NCBI GenBank assembly: GCA_013398175.1
Contig: VZRZ01007311.1
Span: forward strand, 1,269,246-1,333,245
Direction of reading: 5' to 3'
Length of the DNA: 64,000 nt
Source: Climacteris rufus
Taxonomy: Eukaryota; Chordata; Aves; Passeriformes; Climacteridae
How positions within the stretch are numbered: the first letter of the stretch is position 1; each line of letters opens with the position of its first letter. The notes under the pieces are model-generated. The model made no database searches. It was not told the DNA's origin and was given only the letters and a program-made list of their open reading frames with translations. Both the position numbers and the translations under genes were made by a program. Of this stretch, positions 1 through 13,500 are shown one piece after another.

Positions 1-279
1 TTCTACATGAAAGATACACACACAGTAGAGTGTCTAATAGCTTAAATAAAACCTTAAAATGTCTGTGCTACCTCCTTTGATTGGACATGAATGAAGCAAG
101 GCATCCAAGTTCCCTGGTGGCTTCCTGTTAAAACATGTTATCAGTATGTCTGCTATGGATATTTCCCAATGCCTTAATTAATGTTGTTCTGGTCCTAAAA
201 TAAAATAAGCAGCTGAGTAGTGCTTATATAGTTGGCAATTAAAATCAGGCTGGTTGAAAACATTTATTAAATCTTTTTG

Positions 280-326
<47 letters not shown>

Positions 327-2828
327 TAACTGAAAGTGTTTCCTCCAGGCTTTGCTGGGGTTTTTTTGTTATTATTTTTTATTATGAGATGTGAGTTTTA
401 GATATGCTGCCAAGGTGTCTCATGGGAATTGCATATGTGACTCTTCCCTTTTCTAACTTCTTCCATGGGGCATATTCCCTGCTGCATTTTTTTTCTGTAG
501 AAGACTCAGCTTCTCTGAAATACCTATTAATATTGGTTCCAACAGAACCAATTTTATATCCAGATTTCTTACTGTCTAAAGCACCTGCCTTTGGTTTAGA
601 CCTCATATTTTTATCCGTATTACCAACTATGCACTGCTTTCCAGTGAAGAGTTTTCTGTTTTCTTTTAATATGGCTAAACATTTATTCGTATTACATCAC
701 TAGATTGACAGAGAAGACAAGAGCATTTAAAGTCTGCTTAAAATGAAATTTCACAGGTTCCCCTACCAGAATGAACTGAATTTTACAAACATTTAAAATA
801 GCCACCTGCCCATGTTGCTCATTTTCTCACACATACAACAAAAAGTTACAAGTAATTGGTAGAATTATCTCATGTGTTTTTTACTACATTAAATCCAAGT
901 GTAAAACATAATCGGTTTAAGACAGCACTTATGCTAGCTAGCAGATTTAAAGCAGAAATCTGTAACAAGTCAAGGATTTTCTTTAGATTAACACCATGTT
1001 TGCTACAACGTACAGAAAACAAGGCCAAAATGCACAAAGGAAACAGAACTGCTACAGTATCTGCAGTTTCTTGACTGATTCAATAATTTGTCTTGAATCT
1101 CCTGGCACATCACATTGTGTTTAATCAGAGGCAGAATTATGTTCGTACCTCTCTGAGACTCTGCAGTCTCTGACTCAAAACTGAACTGTCTGTATTAACT
1201 CTGATTGGCTTTTCCTGACATTCTGCTGGCTGAATCTTAGATAATTGGCTCAGTCTCATGCAAATCCTCTGAAATTTGCAGAGAGCCTATATGAGACTTA
1301 ACATTATTCTGAGAATGAAAGCCTGGTTCTTAAACATCCTCAATCAATACAGTTTTTCATCAATACTCAAAATGCATGGAACACATGGTATGACAGGGAG
1401 TGGGGAACAAAGCACACACAGCACAACACATGTTTATTATTAGCCCTTTTTGCTCAGATTTATACACGTCCTAAATATAGGTCAACACCTGTCATGCAGA
1501 AAACTCAATAATACAGTCAGTTAAAATTTCAAGAGTAGATTATTCCCACTTGATTTTGCTGTCTTTCTTTTAAAGGTTGAAGGAAGTGCATGAGTTCTTT
1601 TGAGAAGGAGAGGGAAGGTGCGGGGATTTGGGGTTTATTCTGTTTTTACATTGTTCATTTAGTCAGTATTTATAAATGTCACTTCTACCTACTGGCATGT
1701 TCTTCTCTCAAGCTGCTGCAAATGAATTGCAATTGTTTTAGATGCCACTCAGAGACTTCAGGAATAAATATATACATATATCCCACACACAATTAGGCAC
1801 GGGCATTTCTTTTTTGGATACAAAATTAAATACCTTCTTGTCTTGGTGCACAGGGATATTCATCATGAAAACCATCCAGTCACTTGTTTGCTACCGTCTG
1901 TAACCAGACGGCTCTATTGGTGTGAGTGACCCAAGAGTAACCTCTGCTGCTGCTGCTGGACAGAGCTGCCCAAGGAATTACTTCACAAGGAGCATGGCAG
2001 AGAATGAAGAATGGATGCAGTTAATAATAAGGAAATTACCTAGTGAGGAGAAACTAAACAACAACAAAAAACTCTGACAGTTGTCTAAACACTTTTTTCC
2101 ATATTGTTAAGTCACTGGCAGAGACAAATGCAAGGCACCATTGCCCAGGTTTTTTTGATTAAACCATAGAGCATTCAGTAGAAATCCTCCTATTAATGCA
2201 TGATGATATAAGCTGTGGCTGGGACAAAATCATAGTCCAGCTGATGCAGAACACCACACTGCCTTTGAGTAAGAAAAGTTAATTTACACTCCACCAACCT
2301 TTTGGTTATGTGTTTGTTTGCATCCAGTTGCTCCAGGCTTCAGGTAAATGATACAGTCTAGACTTCATGTAGTTCATTTGATCAATATTCTATCTCATTA
2401 CATGGATGGAATTCACAATGTCCTCCAAAGTCCAATTTTATTTCTTTCACCTCTCAGATTAAACACTGCCTTAAAGGTTTACTTGATGGATTACTCTGTT
2501 TTATCTGATGATGGTCTTCAAGGCACATGTGGCAGTATATCTTATCCCATTAGTAAAGATCATTAACTACAGCATAATTGCCTCTCTGTGACACTTAATA
2601 GTTTCATCTATTATTATCGTTCCTGTCCTGTAATTCAATTTCATCATTATGATTTAACAAATCAAGGGGCACGGCAAACAATATATTTTAGCCATCACTT
2701 AAAGTAAAGTCAAGTTGCTGACAAGATACATAGGGTGGTGCTACAAGACATTTTGCCATTTGACTCTTTTTCCTTTACTGAAAAATTCTCCATTTTCTCT
2801 CATTTCTTAACATAGAAAAGTACTGAAT
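1..2828. other. Unannotated AT-rich intergenic or intronic DNA
   Basis: No exon, RNA gene or recognisable transposon was found. The largest open frames (99 aa at 404-703 plus; 74 aa at 382-606 minus) overlap each other on opposite strands and have no recognisable domain. The stretch contains a long poly-T tract (listed separately), a (CTG)5 run at 1944-1958, and a perfect 7-bp inverted repeat with a 4-base loop at 1894-1911 (ccgtctg/cagacgg). Nothing else is supported. Confidence 0.7.
282..325. repeat. Poly-T tract, 44 uninterrupted T
   Basis: This is a perfect 44-base T homopolymer. On the minus strand it is a poly-A tract. The minus-strand sequence leading into it holds an AATAAA-like run about 50 bases away (near 372-386). 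It could therefore be the tail of a retrocopied transcript, or simply an expanded mononucleotide repeat. No coding similarity was recognised in the adjacent minus-strand sequence, so the retrocopy reading is only a possibility. Confidence 0.9.
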
Positions 2829-2869
2829 GGGGGGGGGGGGGGNNNNNNNNNNNNNNNNNNGGGGGGGGG
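2829..2869. other. Assembly gap (18 N) inside a poly-G tract
   Basis: A run of 14 G (2829-2842) is followed by 18 N (2843-2860) and then 9 G (2861-2869). The gap sits within a G homopolymer, a typical place for read failure. True length is unknown. Open frames running across the N run are meaningless. Confidence 0.97.
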
Positions 2870-5800
2870 AAGATAAGCTACGTTTACCTTCATTGCATTC
2901 AGTGGCCTCTTGTTTCTTTAAGAGAGCACCTGTCAGTTGCAGGGGCTTTCCAAGCATTGAGGGTAGCCCTTGTTTTAGGAGATCAGGATTAAGAAACAGT
3001 GACACTATGTAAGAGTACTCTAGTAAAGATTTGCCTAGAGGACATCTATTTCATAAAAATTTGCTCAACACTTTATCTCACTTGAAGCTTACAGGAGAAA
3101 CCTCAAAATCCACCCCAGCAATATCCCATAAGGAGAGAGGAGAGCAATTTAAGAGAAGTGTTCTTGCCCTAGGGCCAATATCTAGAAATGTATGCATATG
3201 CGTACTGAAAAACATCTTCCTTATTTATTTGAAAACAGTTTTCTCTTTGATTACTCTCTATGCACTTACACAAGCACACATAGCCTGTGAGACTCTGTAA
3301 CTTATCAGAGATTTCACCTGCAACAGTGTTTTCCTATAATCCTGAGGATCAGGTTTGGGCCATTATTCTGAAGCCATCAACTTTTGTCACTCCTTAACAA
3401 GCAGACCATTAAACCATTTCCCTTTCTCTTAGTCACTTGGTTTAATTGAATAATTATTCTTGGTTCCAAAACCTGTAATGGATGCTTTATCTCCTCTCTG
3501 GTGGCCATTCACCAGAAAATATGACGCATAATTAAGAACTCTGAGGGGAAAAGAGAGAGAAGAATTATTCCCATTATGTAGATGATTTTTAATGAATTTT
3601 ATATGAATATGAATTAATATGATTTAAAACTAATTACCAGAGAGACATTAATTCTAACATACCTAAGTAAACCCTGGTAGGAAGTGTTACCAGTGATTAC
3701 TTATTATCTATACTACTATGCAGAACTGAGTGAAGTTTTTATTTAGGAGTGAAGTGAAAATAAATGGAATCAATCAGGTGGGATGCTTCATGAAAGCAGA
3801 TGAAAGCTCTCAAGTTTGTGGAGGAATAGCTAATGAACTTTGTTGGGTTCCTACCAGAGTCATGCATTAACAGATACTGCACTTTTCTCCTGGCTGCATT
3901 CATATTTTCTTCTTATATTCACACTTGAAGAAGGTCCAGCTGAAAAGAAAGGTGATTTTTGTGAGGGTGGTTCTTAGATTGAATTCTTGAAAAGCATTTA
4001 GTCTGGCCTTTGGGAAACTATTTATTAGGGGGTTTTGCAGCAAGACAATTAGGTTTGCTAGGTTTACTAAGAAATGGGTGAATTTCAGTACCATACATGC
4101 TGATTTGCAAACATATGTGGCAAAGAAGGATTACTTTTACCAAAGCTGTCACAAAACTTGGGCATGGCTCCTACACTTAGGTACTTTCCTGCCACCTCAT
4201 TTCCTCATGTAGCTGAGAAGCCTGATCTCAGTGATGGAGAAAACTCCATAGCTGTACACACTATGAAGGTAGGAAATGTAAAATTTCCCATGCCCTGATT
4301 TCTGGGCAACAGATTTCATTAGCAACCTCAGAATCTCAGGTTCTTGTGGAACAAGTTACTTTGTAAACCTGGGAATTCTAGGATTTTCATTATTTTAATT
4401 TTAAAGTAAGCTTCCAGATACATTGTCTCAGAGTCCTGCTCCCTGGGGGAGTTTAGGGCTGTCCCCTTAAAAGATGACTGTAGGGAGAAATCCATGTCCA
4501 GAAATCTATTGTCTTTCACAGACAACTGACAATTGTGAAGGTTTTTTCTACTCTTAAAAAAAAAAAAAAATCAATTACCTCTACAAAGGAGAAATGTCTT
4601 TTCTGCCAGAGACTGAACTGCCTTAATTTCCCTTAGGGCTCTCAGTAGGATTCCCATATTTCTATCCTAGAATCCCAGACAGTACTGAGATTTTCTGATT
4701 GTGTGCATGTGCAATGTCTTTTCCTCTGGGGTTATATTAGACTTCCTACACTTGAGTTGTTCCAGGTGCTACAGTAAAAGTGGTTATGCTCATTTTAATA
4801 AATGGCAACAAAAAATAAGTCCTCAAGGCCAAGGAGTTTCAGATCTTACCCAGATCCCCACATTCAAGGATGGAAAACTTCTGCCTTGTTAAAAGTGGAC
4901 TATTGCAATTATTTCACTGAGGTTGCACTGTGAGATGAGGTGAAGAAATTGAGCCATTCCCAATTAAGAAGAGAGAATGGCATGTATTTTATAAAAGTAA
5001 AATCATCTGATGCACGTTCAGATTAACAGCTAATCATTACAGTGTCATATAATAAAAAGGAATGTCTTTCTGTTCAGTGAGTGTTTGTTAGTCTTGGCAA
5101 TATTGTGCATAGACAGTCTCTTGGATAGTTTTCCAAATATTGAAATATAAAAGCATTCAGATACCTTATGTGAGTTGACTATGGACAGAGCATTGCCTGA
5201 AACAGGATTTCAGAGTTTCCAGCTATAGAAGCTGGAAAATACATAGACACACTCTGGTTCAGACATTAGTTGAAATAGAAACACCTTTGGTTTTTCTGCC
5301 TTCAGGGCAGGAGTAGAAGGAAACAATTCAGCAATAATCACTTACAAATGGGCTGGCCAAGTTTAGCAAAGGTCATTGGCTACTTGTGACATGAGTATAT
5401 ATTGCTGCATGCTAAAGGGTTTTGGGGTTTTTTATCTGATTTAGGGCTTTGGTACCAGTCTACATCGTAAGTGAGGGGATTTTTTCTGGGGGCAGACCCC
5501 TGGCAATATAATATGGTTCTGACTATGAAAATATGCAGGTTGGAAAGTCACTGGAGTTTCTGTACAAGTGCTTATTGGTAGGGATAAGAATTTTTACTCA
5601 AGGCCTCTCTGCTTTCTGATTTCAGGAGCACTGTTAGCTAGTGCTGATTCTGAAGTGGGAAAAGACCTTACAGATACACTTTCTCTCTAATAAAAGATCA
5701 CAGAAGATGTGGGACTTCTCATGACCTCTGCTGGAAAATCATCTTCACTGCTGCTCCTGCTTTTCTGTTCTCACCTCTCCCTGTCTGCATCTCCTGGGGT

Positions 5801-8800
5801 CCTTGAACAGATACTAGAAATGAAGGGAGAGAAGCCAGTGTTCTCTTACTACTACCTTAGAGTATTGATAATTACCACTGGCTCAGAGACCAGATGCTCT
5901 TGTAAGCACAGGGAAATGGAATGTTGGAGTTCAATGTGAGGGAGCAGGTGGAAGTACGGGAGCAATGAAACAGCAGCTCTGGGACAACTTGAAGCATCGG
6001 TAAGTTTTTGGGTCCCGAAGCACTGACCTTAACATCTCATATCAGGGGAACCCTTCCTTAGAAGGGGAAGTTGAACATGCCTATCAAATTGTTTCTACAT
6101 GAATAACCCTTTCTGATCCATGTCTTAAAGGGGCTGCCGGATTTGAGGCACAAAGTGTGCCTTCGTGCTCATAAATCAAGGGCTGACTGATTCATACTGC
6201 TTGGAGGAATTTTTACTGCCTCTAGAATTGAATGAGAGAATATTTTGTCCACAAACCATCCGTGTAGATACTAACCTAGGCAAATCGATGTCTACAGAAA
6301 GTAGCATAGATTTCTTGCTCCCATTGTGGAGACCTTAATGTTTTAGCAGTTTCCAGTAGTCTGAAAACTCTTCTCCCACTGCATGGCTACAGGCTGCTTT
6401 GGAAGGATCTGTCGTCTGTAGTGCTGTATTTTGTGGCATGCCTCAAGCTCAGAGGTCCCATTTGAGTGAGCTTATGCTGTGGTTGGGAGTCAAGCTTTGT
6501 GTGGCAGCTTTTGATGGAGAAAAATTTCACCTAATTCATCTGTGTTAAGGATGGCAAAAAATCAAACCCTCCCACACACCCTTTATAAATCATCCTGGCT
6601 AACACAGTAGTAAATGTGTTATCAAAAATGCAACACCTATTACTGTGAATTTCAAACAGCCAGCACTGTAAGTTGGATCTGAACCTGTGGGGAAGGTATA
6701 AATTGATTAGACTTTTTGAGAAGCTATAAATTACAGGAAAGCAAGATGAACATCTTTACAGGCTTGACAACAAAGAAAAGAAAGATGATTGAACACAAAA
6801 ATGCTGGGCTAAACCACAAATAGCTTGTGCCTAAGAGAACAAGGGTAGTGAAGACTTTGCTGGCTTTGAATAAGGGAGGAAGGGTGAAGAGAAAGACCTC
6901 GGTGGATTAGAAATATAGGCAAAGAAGGAAGATTAAAACCCTTGACAATATAAAGCCCTTAACTAGAAAAATAATGAGGCAAAATGAGTCATTATCATTA
7001 ATGAATATTTAGCTGGAAAAGAATGACAATTAATACTATGCCAACTTTACTAAGATGCTCTCTGTAGCTCCTCATCATGCCCATCTTCTGTAAAAACTGA
7101 AATGTAAATTTAATTTGAAGCTTTTAAATGAAAGGTTGAAAACAGTCATGTGGCTATGGGATCCATGTGTAGGTTTGCAATAGGATCTATTTTAATGTCC
7201 AGCTATTTTCGCCTTTGATCATATCTGCAAGCCTGCAGAAAGAAGGAATAATCATATATTGTGCAATACAAATGTAAGAGTGTTTTCTCAGTGTGAAAAG
7301 GCTCCAGATGCAGTGACAAAGAGAGAGAGATAGAGGTGTTTTCTGTAAGTAGCATAATGACCCACCCTGGCTGGAAACCCCAGTTCTCAGAGGCTCAGAG
7401 GACACAGCTATTGAGATATGAAAGAAAAGAGGAGGTACACAGAGGAGGAGCTCTGGGAATATATTAGAGGAGTGTTAGATAAACTCTGATTGTATGAGCT
7501 TGACTTGAGGATAGTATTGTACGTGTCCCTCTCCAGCAAACCTTGGTTTGCCTGGTACACTACTTTGAGGATTATGGTATTCTGGTATTATTTCTCTTCC
7601 ATTCTGTTATTTTATGAAGAGAACTTCTAGTTAATCAAATAAATTAGCATTTGGTCCCCTTCCCTTATTTCATTAGTGGGAGTAATTGAACATGGAGCTT
7701 GCCTTGAGGGAACATCTAAATAAACAGTTGCAGAGAGATATGTTGGTCTGAGCAGTGTTTTCTGTGTGTAGTACGCCACAGTTGTAATAAGTTTCAGCCA
7801 GTGCTATCAGATGAACTTTTTATTGCCTCACCTTGCATGGGGTTTTGTTTTTTTTATCTAGAATACAGCTGAGAAAATCAAATCAAGCTGGAAAAAACAT
7901 TTGTGTGTATATATTCTTCAGACTTCATACTCATATCATCCCTGTATTAACATTCCACATAAAGTCAAGTTAAAGGTTTTCAAGTGTACTGCAGGAGTAG
8001 AAAAATTGCTTCCTTTTCGTTTTCTAACTTCATATTAACTCCATGTTATTATTTTTTAACTCACTATTAACTGGAATAAATCACCAGAACATTCTTCACC
8101 AGTCTAAAGTATGCTTGTCCCTTTTTTCCTTTGGTCAATGCACCTAACAAGTGGGAAGTCAGGAATGTGTCTGCTGACTCAGACCTATAGTCCAGCATGA
8201 AGATAATGATCAGTGATAAAATCTTCAAAAACAGATGAATGTCACCCTGCAGTAAGCTGACATGGAATTGTTCTACGTATAAAGGCCTTAGCCTTTATAT
8301 TTGCTATTTAGAAGTGGTAGTTTGTAGCCCTTCTAGAACAGATATCAGCCTTAACTATACACTTAATATATGATAGAGATCTTTTAAAAAATGTGCTTTT
8401 TTTTGCCTTCCCTTTTATTCCTTTGAGATTCTTTATTTATACACGTTTTTATTCTTTGTTGCATCTTTTCAAGTGAAGACATTCTTATTCTCAGAAGACA
8501 AAGTTAATTAACAAAAAAATGAAAAAACCCACCTTTGTTTCTGCTTGCTTTCTACATTAGAGGGCATAGTTCCACCTCATCTCTCCATTCATCTTTTATT
8601 TATTCAAATATGTTTGATAAAATTAATTGAGAATTTATTAAAAAGGCTATGCTAACATCTTGGGGGAAGAAAGACCTTTATTTAATATGCAAATGTGCAG
8701 ATACAATGTGTCTGAATCAATGTAGCCATTACTTTGAGGGATTATTTCAGGAAAATTAACTCTGTGGGTCCCTTCATATTTAATTTTTGTGCTATGACAA

Positions 8801-9983
8801 ACATGATCCAGTAGTTGAAAAGAGGCAAGAACTTCCAAGAATCATGATACAAATTAGCTTTTTTTGTGTGGTGTCCTCTATATTTACTAAACTTTTGAAC
8901 TAATATTTTTGTCAAATTGGCACCAAAAAAAAACCGTTTCTGATCACTTTCCATTGTAAGTTTTGGGGATTTTTTCAAGTGTTTGAAGTTGTAATACAAG
9001 AAAATTACTGTGAGGAGCCAGTAAATATAGTCTAAAGCTATAAAGATTCCATGTAAGAAAGGAAGATAAAGAATGAAATCAACATCTTTGCCATAGTCTA
9101 TTTAATTAAAGGTCATTATCACCTGCATATTTCTTCTTTAACAATCTCTGTATATTTCTCTTGCATTTTGAGGGATCTCAGATTCCTTTTTTGTATGTTG
9201 GTTACTTATTTTTCTGCAGGGTGACACAATAAACTTGAGATAAATAGACAAGACTGAGAATTTGCAGGATGCACTCAAAAGTAGGAAAGGAATCATTCTG
9301 TGTCAGTATATGGCCTTAGTAATTAACTAATGCTCATGATGGTCCAATATATGTGGTTCAGTATTAAACACATCTGAAAGGAGTCTCCAAAATTTCCTTT
9401 AATTTAATTCTACGTGTTTAAATTTTAAAATTATAATGTAATGCTTTAATTTATGTATTTTACCCCAGGTTCTCCATTTCATAAAGATCTGTTATTAACC
9501 ACATCATTCTATCAGGAACATAGGTCTTTTGCATCCCATGACCCCTGTCCTATCTCTGGAGCCAGGCAATATTGATAAAATGCCTGCTAGGGCTCTTTAA
9601 AACTTGGTCATTAAAGCAGGAATCCCATAAGAGCAGCTGAATCAGATACTGCACATCTGATTTGAATTCCAACCATCCTTAAGCATCTTCAGTTTGGAAG
9701 GGCTTCATCTTTAAGCCTGGACAAAAGAATAAGTAACATACTAGACAAATTGATTTGGAAGATATCTCCTGAAGGCACATTCTCCATCTCTTCTTGAAGC
9801 AAGAAAAACTACATCTAAATTATTCCTGACAGAAGTTCATCTACTTCTTCAAAAGGACCCAGAGCTGAGGTCTTGGCACATTACTCTGGCAAGCTGAGCA
9901 TCTATTTACTTCTCATAAAAAAGCTCCTCCTGCAAGCTGGCCTGAATGCCTCCTGCCCCGACTGCCGCTGTTTTTAGGTTGAA
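2870..9983. other. Unannotated AT-rich DNA, no gene found
   Basis: About 7 kb without a supported gene. Open frames do not exceed about 90 codons and show no domain. Small features are a 14-base A run near 4556-4569 and a short GA-rich stretch near 7320-7335. A block at about 6955-7045, rich in TAAT/ATTA cores and holding one TGAGTCA site, could be a conserved non-coding element. No transposon was recognised. Confidence 0.65.
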
Positions 9984-10511
9984 TGCAGGTTTTTCAAACC
10001 CAGCCAACCTGCCATGCAGCCACTCTCTGACTATGTGCCCCTGTGGTGGGACAGAGAGGAGAACTGATGGAAAAAAAGGGTTAAGCTCTTGGGTTGGGAT
10101 AAAAACCATCCAATAACTGAATTAAATACAATATAATAATGAAAAGAGACAGGAAAAAAAAAAAAGAGAAATAAACCCCAAGAAAGACAAGTGTTAGATA
10201 ATACAATTGCTCACCTCCTGCTGACTGATGCCCAGCCTGTCCTCAGCAGGGCTGGATCCCTCACAGGCAATCCTACCAGTTTAAACACTGAGAAGGATGT
10301 TCTATGGCATGGAATAACCCCTCCCAACTTCTTGTGCACCTGCTCCCTGGCAGAGTGTGAGAAACTGAAAAATCCTTGACTTAGTGTAAGCACTGCTTAG
10401 CAACTAAAACATCAGTGTGTTATCAACATTATTCTCATACAAAATCCAACACACACCACTGTACCAGCTGCTAGGAAGAAAATTAACTCTATCCCAACTG
10501 AAACCAGGACA
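9984..10511 (-). mobile_element. Solo (or lone 5') LTR of an avian ERVL-type endogenous retrovirus
   Basis: Read on the minus strand, the element starts at 10511 with TGTCCTGGTTTC and ends near 9984 with CTGCA, giving the TG...CA ends of an LTR and a length of about 528 bp. The internal order matches my memory of a very common bird LTR family: a start with the GGGATAGAGTTAA motif, a segment encoding no protein, a degenerate TATA-like site, a T-rich tract (A run near 10153-10164 on the plus strand), then the block read as plus-strand gggttaagctcttgggttgg near 10078-10097. The U3 appears internally shortened compared with that memory. No matching 5-bp direct repeat was found at the chosen ends (ttgaa versus tacat), so the inner boundary is uncertain and some internal sequence may continue to about 9850. 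A 67-codon minus-strand frame at 9906-10109 runs through the LTR end and is not a gene. The family assignment is from recall; a repeat-library search would settle it. Confidence 0.8.
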
Positions 10512-13500
10512 TACATAAGTTGATGTCACCTCATACTGGTCTTCCTTCATAACATTAATCCCAGTTGCTTTTTTCAGTGCTTGAGGAGCATGATAGCATC
10601 AGGTATTGAGTAGTGCGTTAGCAGGAGTCCATCCCTCTGTATGTAGTATGTGTCTACAGTGGAAAATTTGTTGAGATAAAGCGGGCATCAGGCTGATTTT
10701 AAAAAATTATCTGCTCTTGCATACACTGTCTGGCTCTTTTAAGCACTCTCCCAGGACTGTGCAGCTTGTGTGCTCTAAGGTAGCCATTAGTGTCAAGGAG
10801 TGGGAAGTTGATGGATCAGCTGGTGGTAGCTTAACTAAACAATAAGTATTGTCCCTTGTTATTTGTAATGTGGTAGCTCTGAAGCACCCCTCCAGAATGT
10901 TTTTCAGGAGAAAGTCTTTATCAATAGTAGCTAATCATGAATCACAGGCTGGAGGGATTTTTTCCTTCCCTCTAGAAAAGCCCTGAACATAAAATTGTCT
11001 TTCAACTTGTCAGGCAGGCAGTCCAAAGGAGAGACAGAGTACAAGTCAAGTGTCTGCTCATCTTGCACCCATCCTTTCTTCTTGAATCAAAGGGGATAGA
11101 TATTTTTCTCCAGTGTAGAATGGATAAGTACCAGGGTGCCTGTAAAAAGAGTTGTATTGATCTGGTCTCCACACAGTGTGAGAAATGGAGAAGAACTGGT
11201 AATTACCTGCCTCATAATTCTGAATGTGATGAACCCGGAAGAATGCTCTAAGAAATTGCTTCCCATGAAGTAATTAATCTTTTAATTTTCTTTTTCCCTC
11301 ACATGACTTCTTAAAGTATCTTTAATTCTCATCTAATATCACAGTAGTAGTCAGCACTACACCCTTTAATACATATATCCGTTTCTGAGTCCTTCCTTAT
11401 CTGTTCATATATTCTGCTCCTGTAAATTGGAGTTGCTCATTAGGTTAAAGATCTTTATTTGAATAGAAACATACACTGTGATGCTAAATCAGAGCAGATA
11501 GATTCAGTTTAAGGCCTGTTCTTCAGTCCCTCCATCCCAGTTCAGCTATTATCCTTAATGGTGTCAAATGCTAACTTCCCTGAGTAATAATCAAACCCAG
11601 TCACGTGTAAAGAATCTTTCACGTGTCCCTTCATCTTAGTTTCATCCATGCAGGCTGAACTTTGTGAGCTGTACAGAGTTCATGGCTCTTTTTAATGTGA
11701 AAGATGAATGAAACCATGGAGTTTTCAAACTGTTTCAGAAGACACAATGCTGACCCATTTTATTTCGTTTCAGTCTCTTCACACAGAGAATACACATCAG
11801 AAACTGAGTTTATGGGTCTGGATGACAGTTGAACAGGCCAGGTAGATTTGCAATACAGTGGTGGCTGATGACATTGGTTTGCAGGTCAAGTTCTGGGTCC
11901 CCAGAAATCTCTCTGCTTGACCCAATGCAATTCATTTGATCTGTCTGCAGTTTTATCTTCTGCATTAAAACATGAGTAGTATTCCCTTTGTCTGTGTTGC
12001 CATTTTAAGTAATAAGGTCTTTGAGGCAAACAAATTGTATTTCATTTGCACAAGTCCTTGTTCAGTTTAGGACCGTGTACAAAACCAGCAGCGCTTTCCC
12101 ACTTCTTACTGAAATTTTGTATACGACTGATAGAACTGATAAATGTCTCCACTGCCCTTATTGCAGACTTGGTAAATAGCCATATTATGGCATCGTCATA
12201 TCTGCAATATAACTGCAGAACTGTTCAGTGGAAGAGTGTATTCTCCACATTAATGATACCATGAATTTGATTTTTAAGTACTTATATTCTAACGCTGCAA
12301 CTTCAAACCATGTAAAGATTAGATGTGAAAAGGTGAAAAGGCTTACAGAATTGTACTCTCTAAAAGCTTATGAAAATATGTTAAGAAATAAGATGGAAGG
12401 AAATATCGGATGGAAATCAGAATGAGAGTAGAACGATCTTCATTAAATGACCTCATTAAAAAAGGTAGTTACATGTTTGCTAAACTCCTGCTGTGATGAC
12501 ATTAAACAAAAGATCCTTTACAACTGAGAGATATTAAAGGATACCAAGAAAATAATATATTCCTTTGTAAATGCTACACTTCATGCTATTAATTTCAATG
12601 ACGGTTTCATATTTGCCTATCTTTCACCTTGATAATGTAATTATAATGGTACAAGATATTCCACGTAGATGCCAAGATGCAATTTAACTGTCTCTATGTT
12701 TCCCAGTCAGATTGTACCTTGCATTTGACCCAAGTACTGTATGGTTATTAATAGACATGCTGTGGAAAGTCTCACTGATGCATTTGCTAGGCCCTGTCCC
12801 TATCCTGACAGAAAGGAGAAGCAAATAAACGTAATTTAATTGTTGGTGCAATCTAAACAGGCTGCAAAAATGAAAATTGAGTGTGCATTATCAGTGCAAA
12901 GGCTTAAAACAAGTCTCACTTCTATCACTAAAACCTTTATCTCCTTATGCTTTTCTTGGCTGCAGGTGTGTGTTCATGCAGGTTTCCCAACAGGATGCAG
13001 TAAATTGACACATTGCCTGGGATCAGTAATAATGGAACAAGTTCATCAGGGTGCAATCCTCCTCTGGCCAAAGCAGTTGAATTCAGTTTTGTGTTTCTGT
13101 ACATTGATCACCATGTACTTCCATACTTAATAGGTTCTATAGTAAAGAAGTAGGACAAACATCATTGCCCACCACTCTAAATAATGATAATTTTAAAATA
13201 ATCAAATAAAACAACTAAGCCAAAGCAAAACACTCAGAAGATGTAAATTAAAGTCAGTGGACATATGCCAGAATTAAGATGGATGGTGGTGCTTTTGTCT
13301 ATATATTCCTACATACCAAATTCTGACATTAGGAGTTTGATCCTACCTCATGAAAAAATGCAGGTTTTGTTCAAGTAGTTTCACTGAACAAGGAAAATCT
13401 AAAAAAAATTTAGAGTTTGCAGAATGTAATGTTGAGCCTATGGTTCATCTGTTTCTATTAGAGCTGGACAGAAATTTCTAGAAAAAACCCTTTTCTGTTG

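Noticed and set aside
2775..3012. Frames reading across the N run (both strands)
   Set aside because: They depend on undefined bases of an assembly gap.
9906..10109. 67-codon minus frame as a possible small protein
   Set aside because: It lies mostly inside an ERVL-type LTR and crosses its end. Such frames are common by-products of this repeat family.
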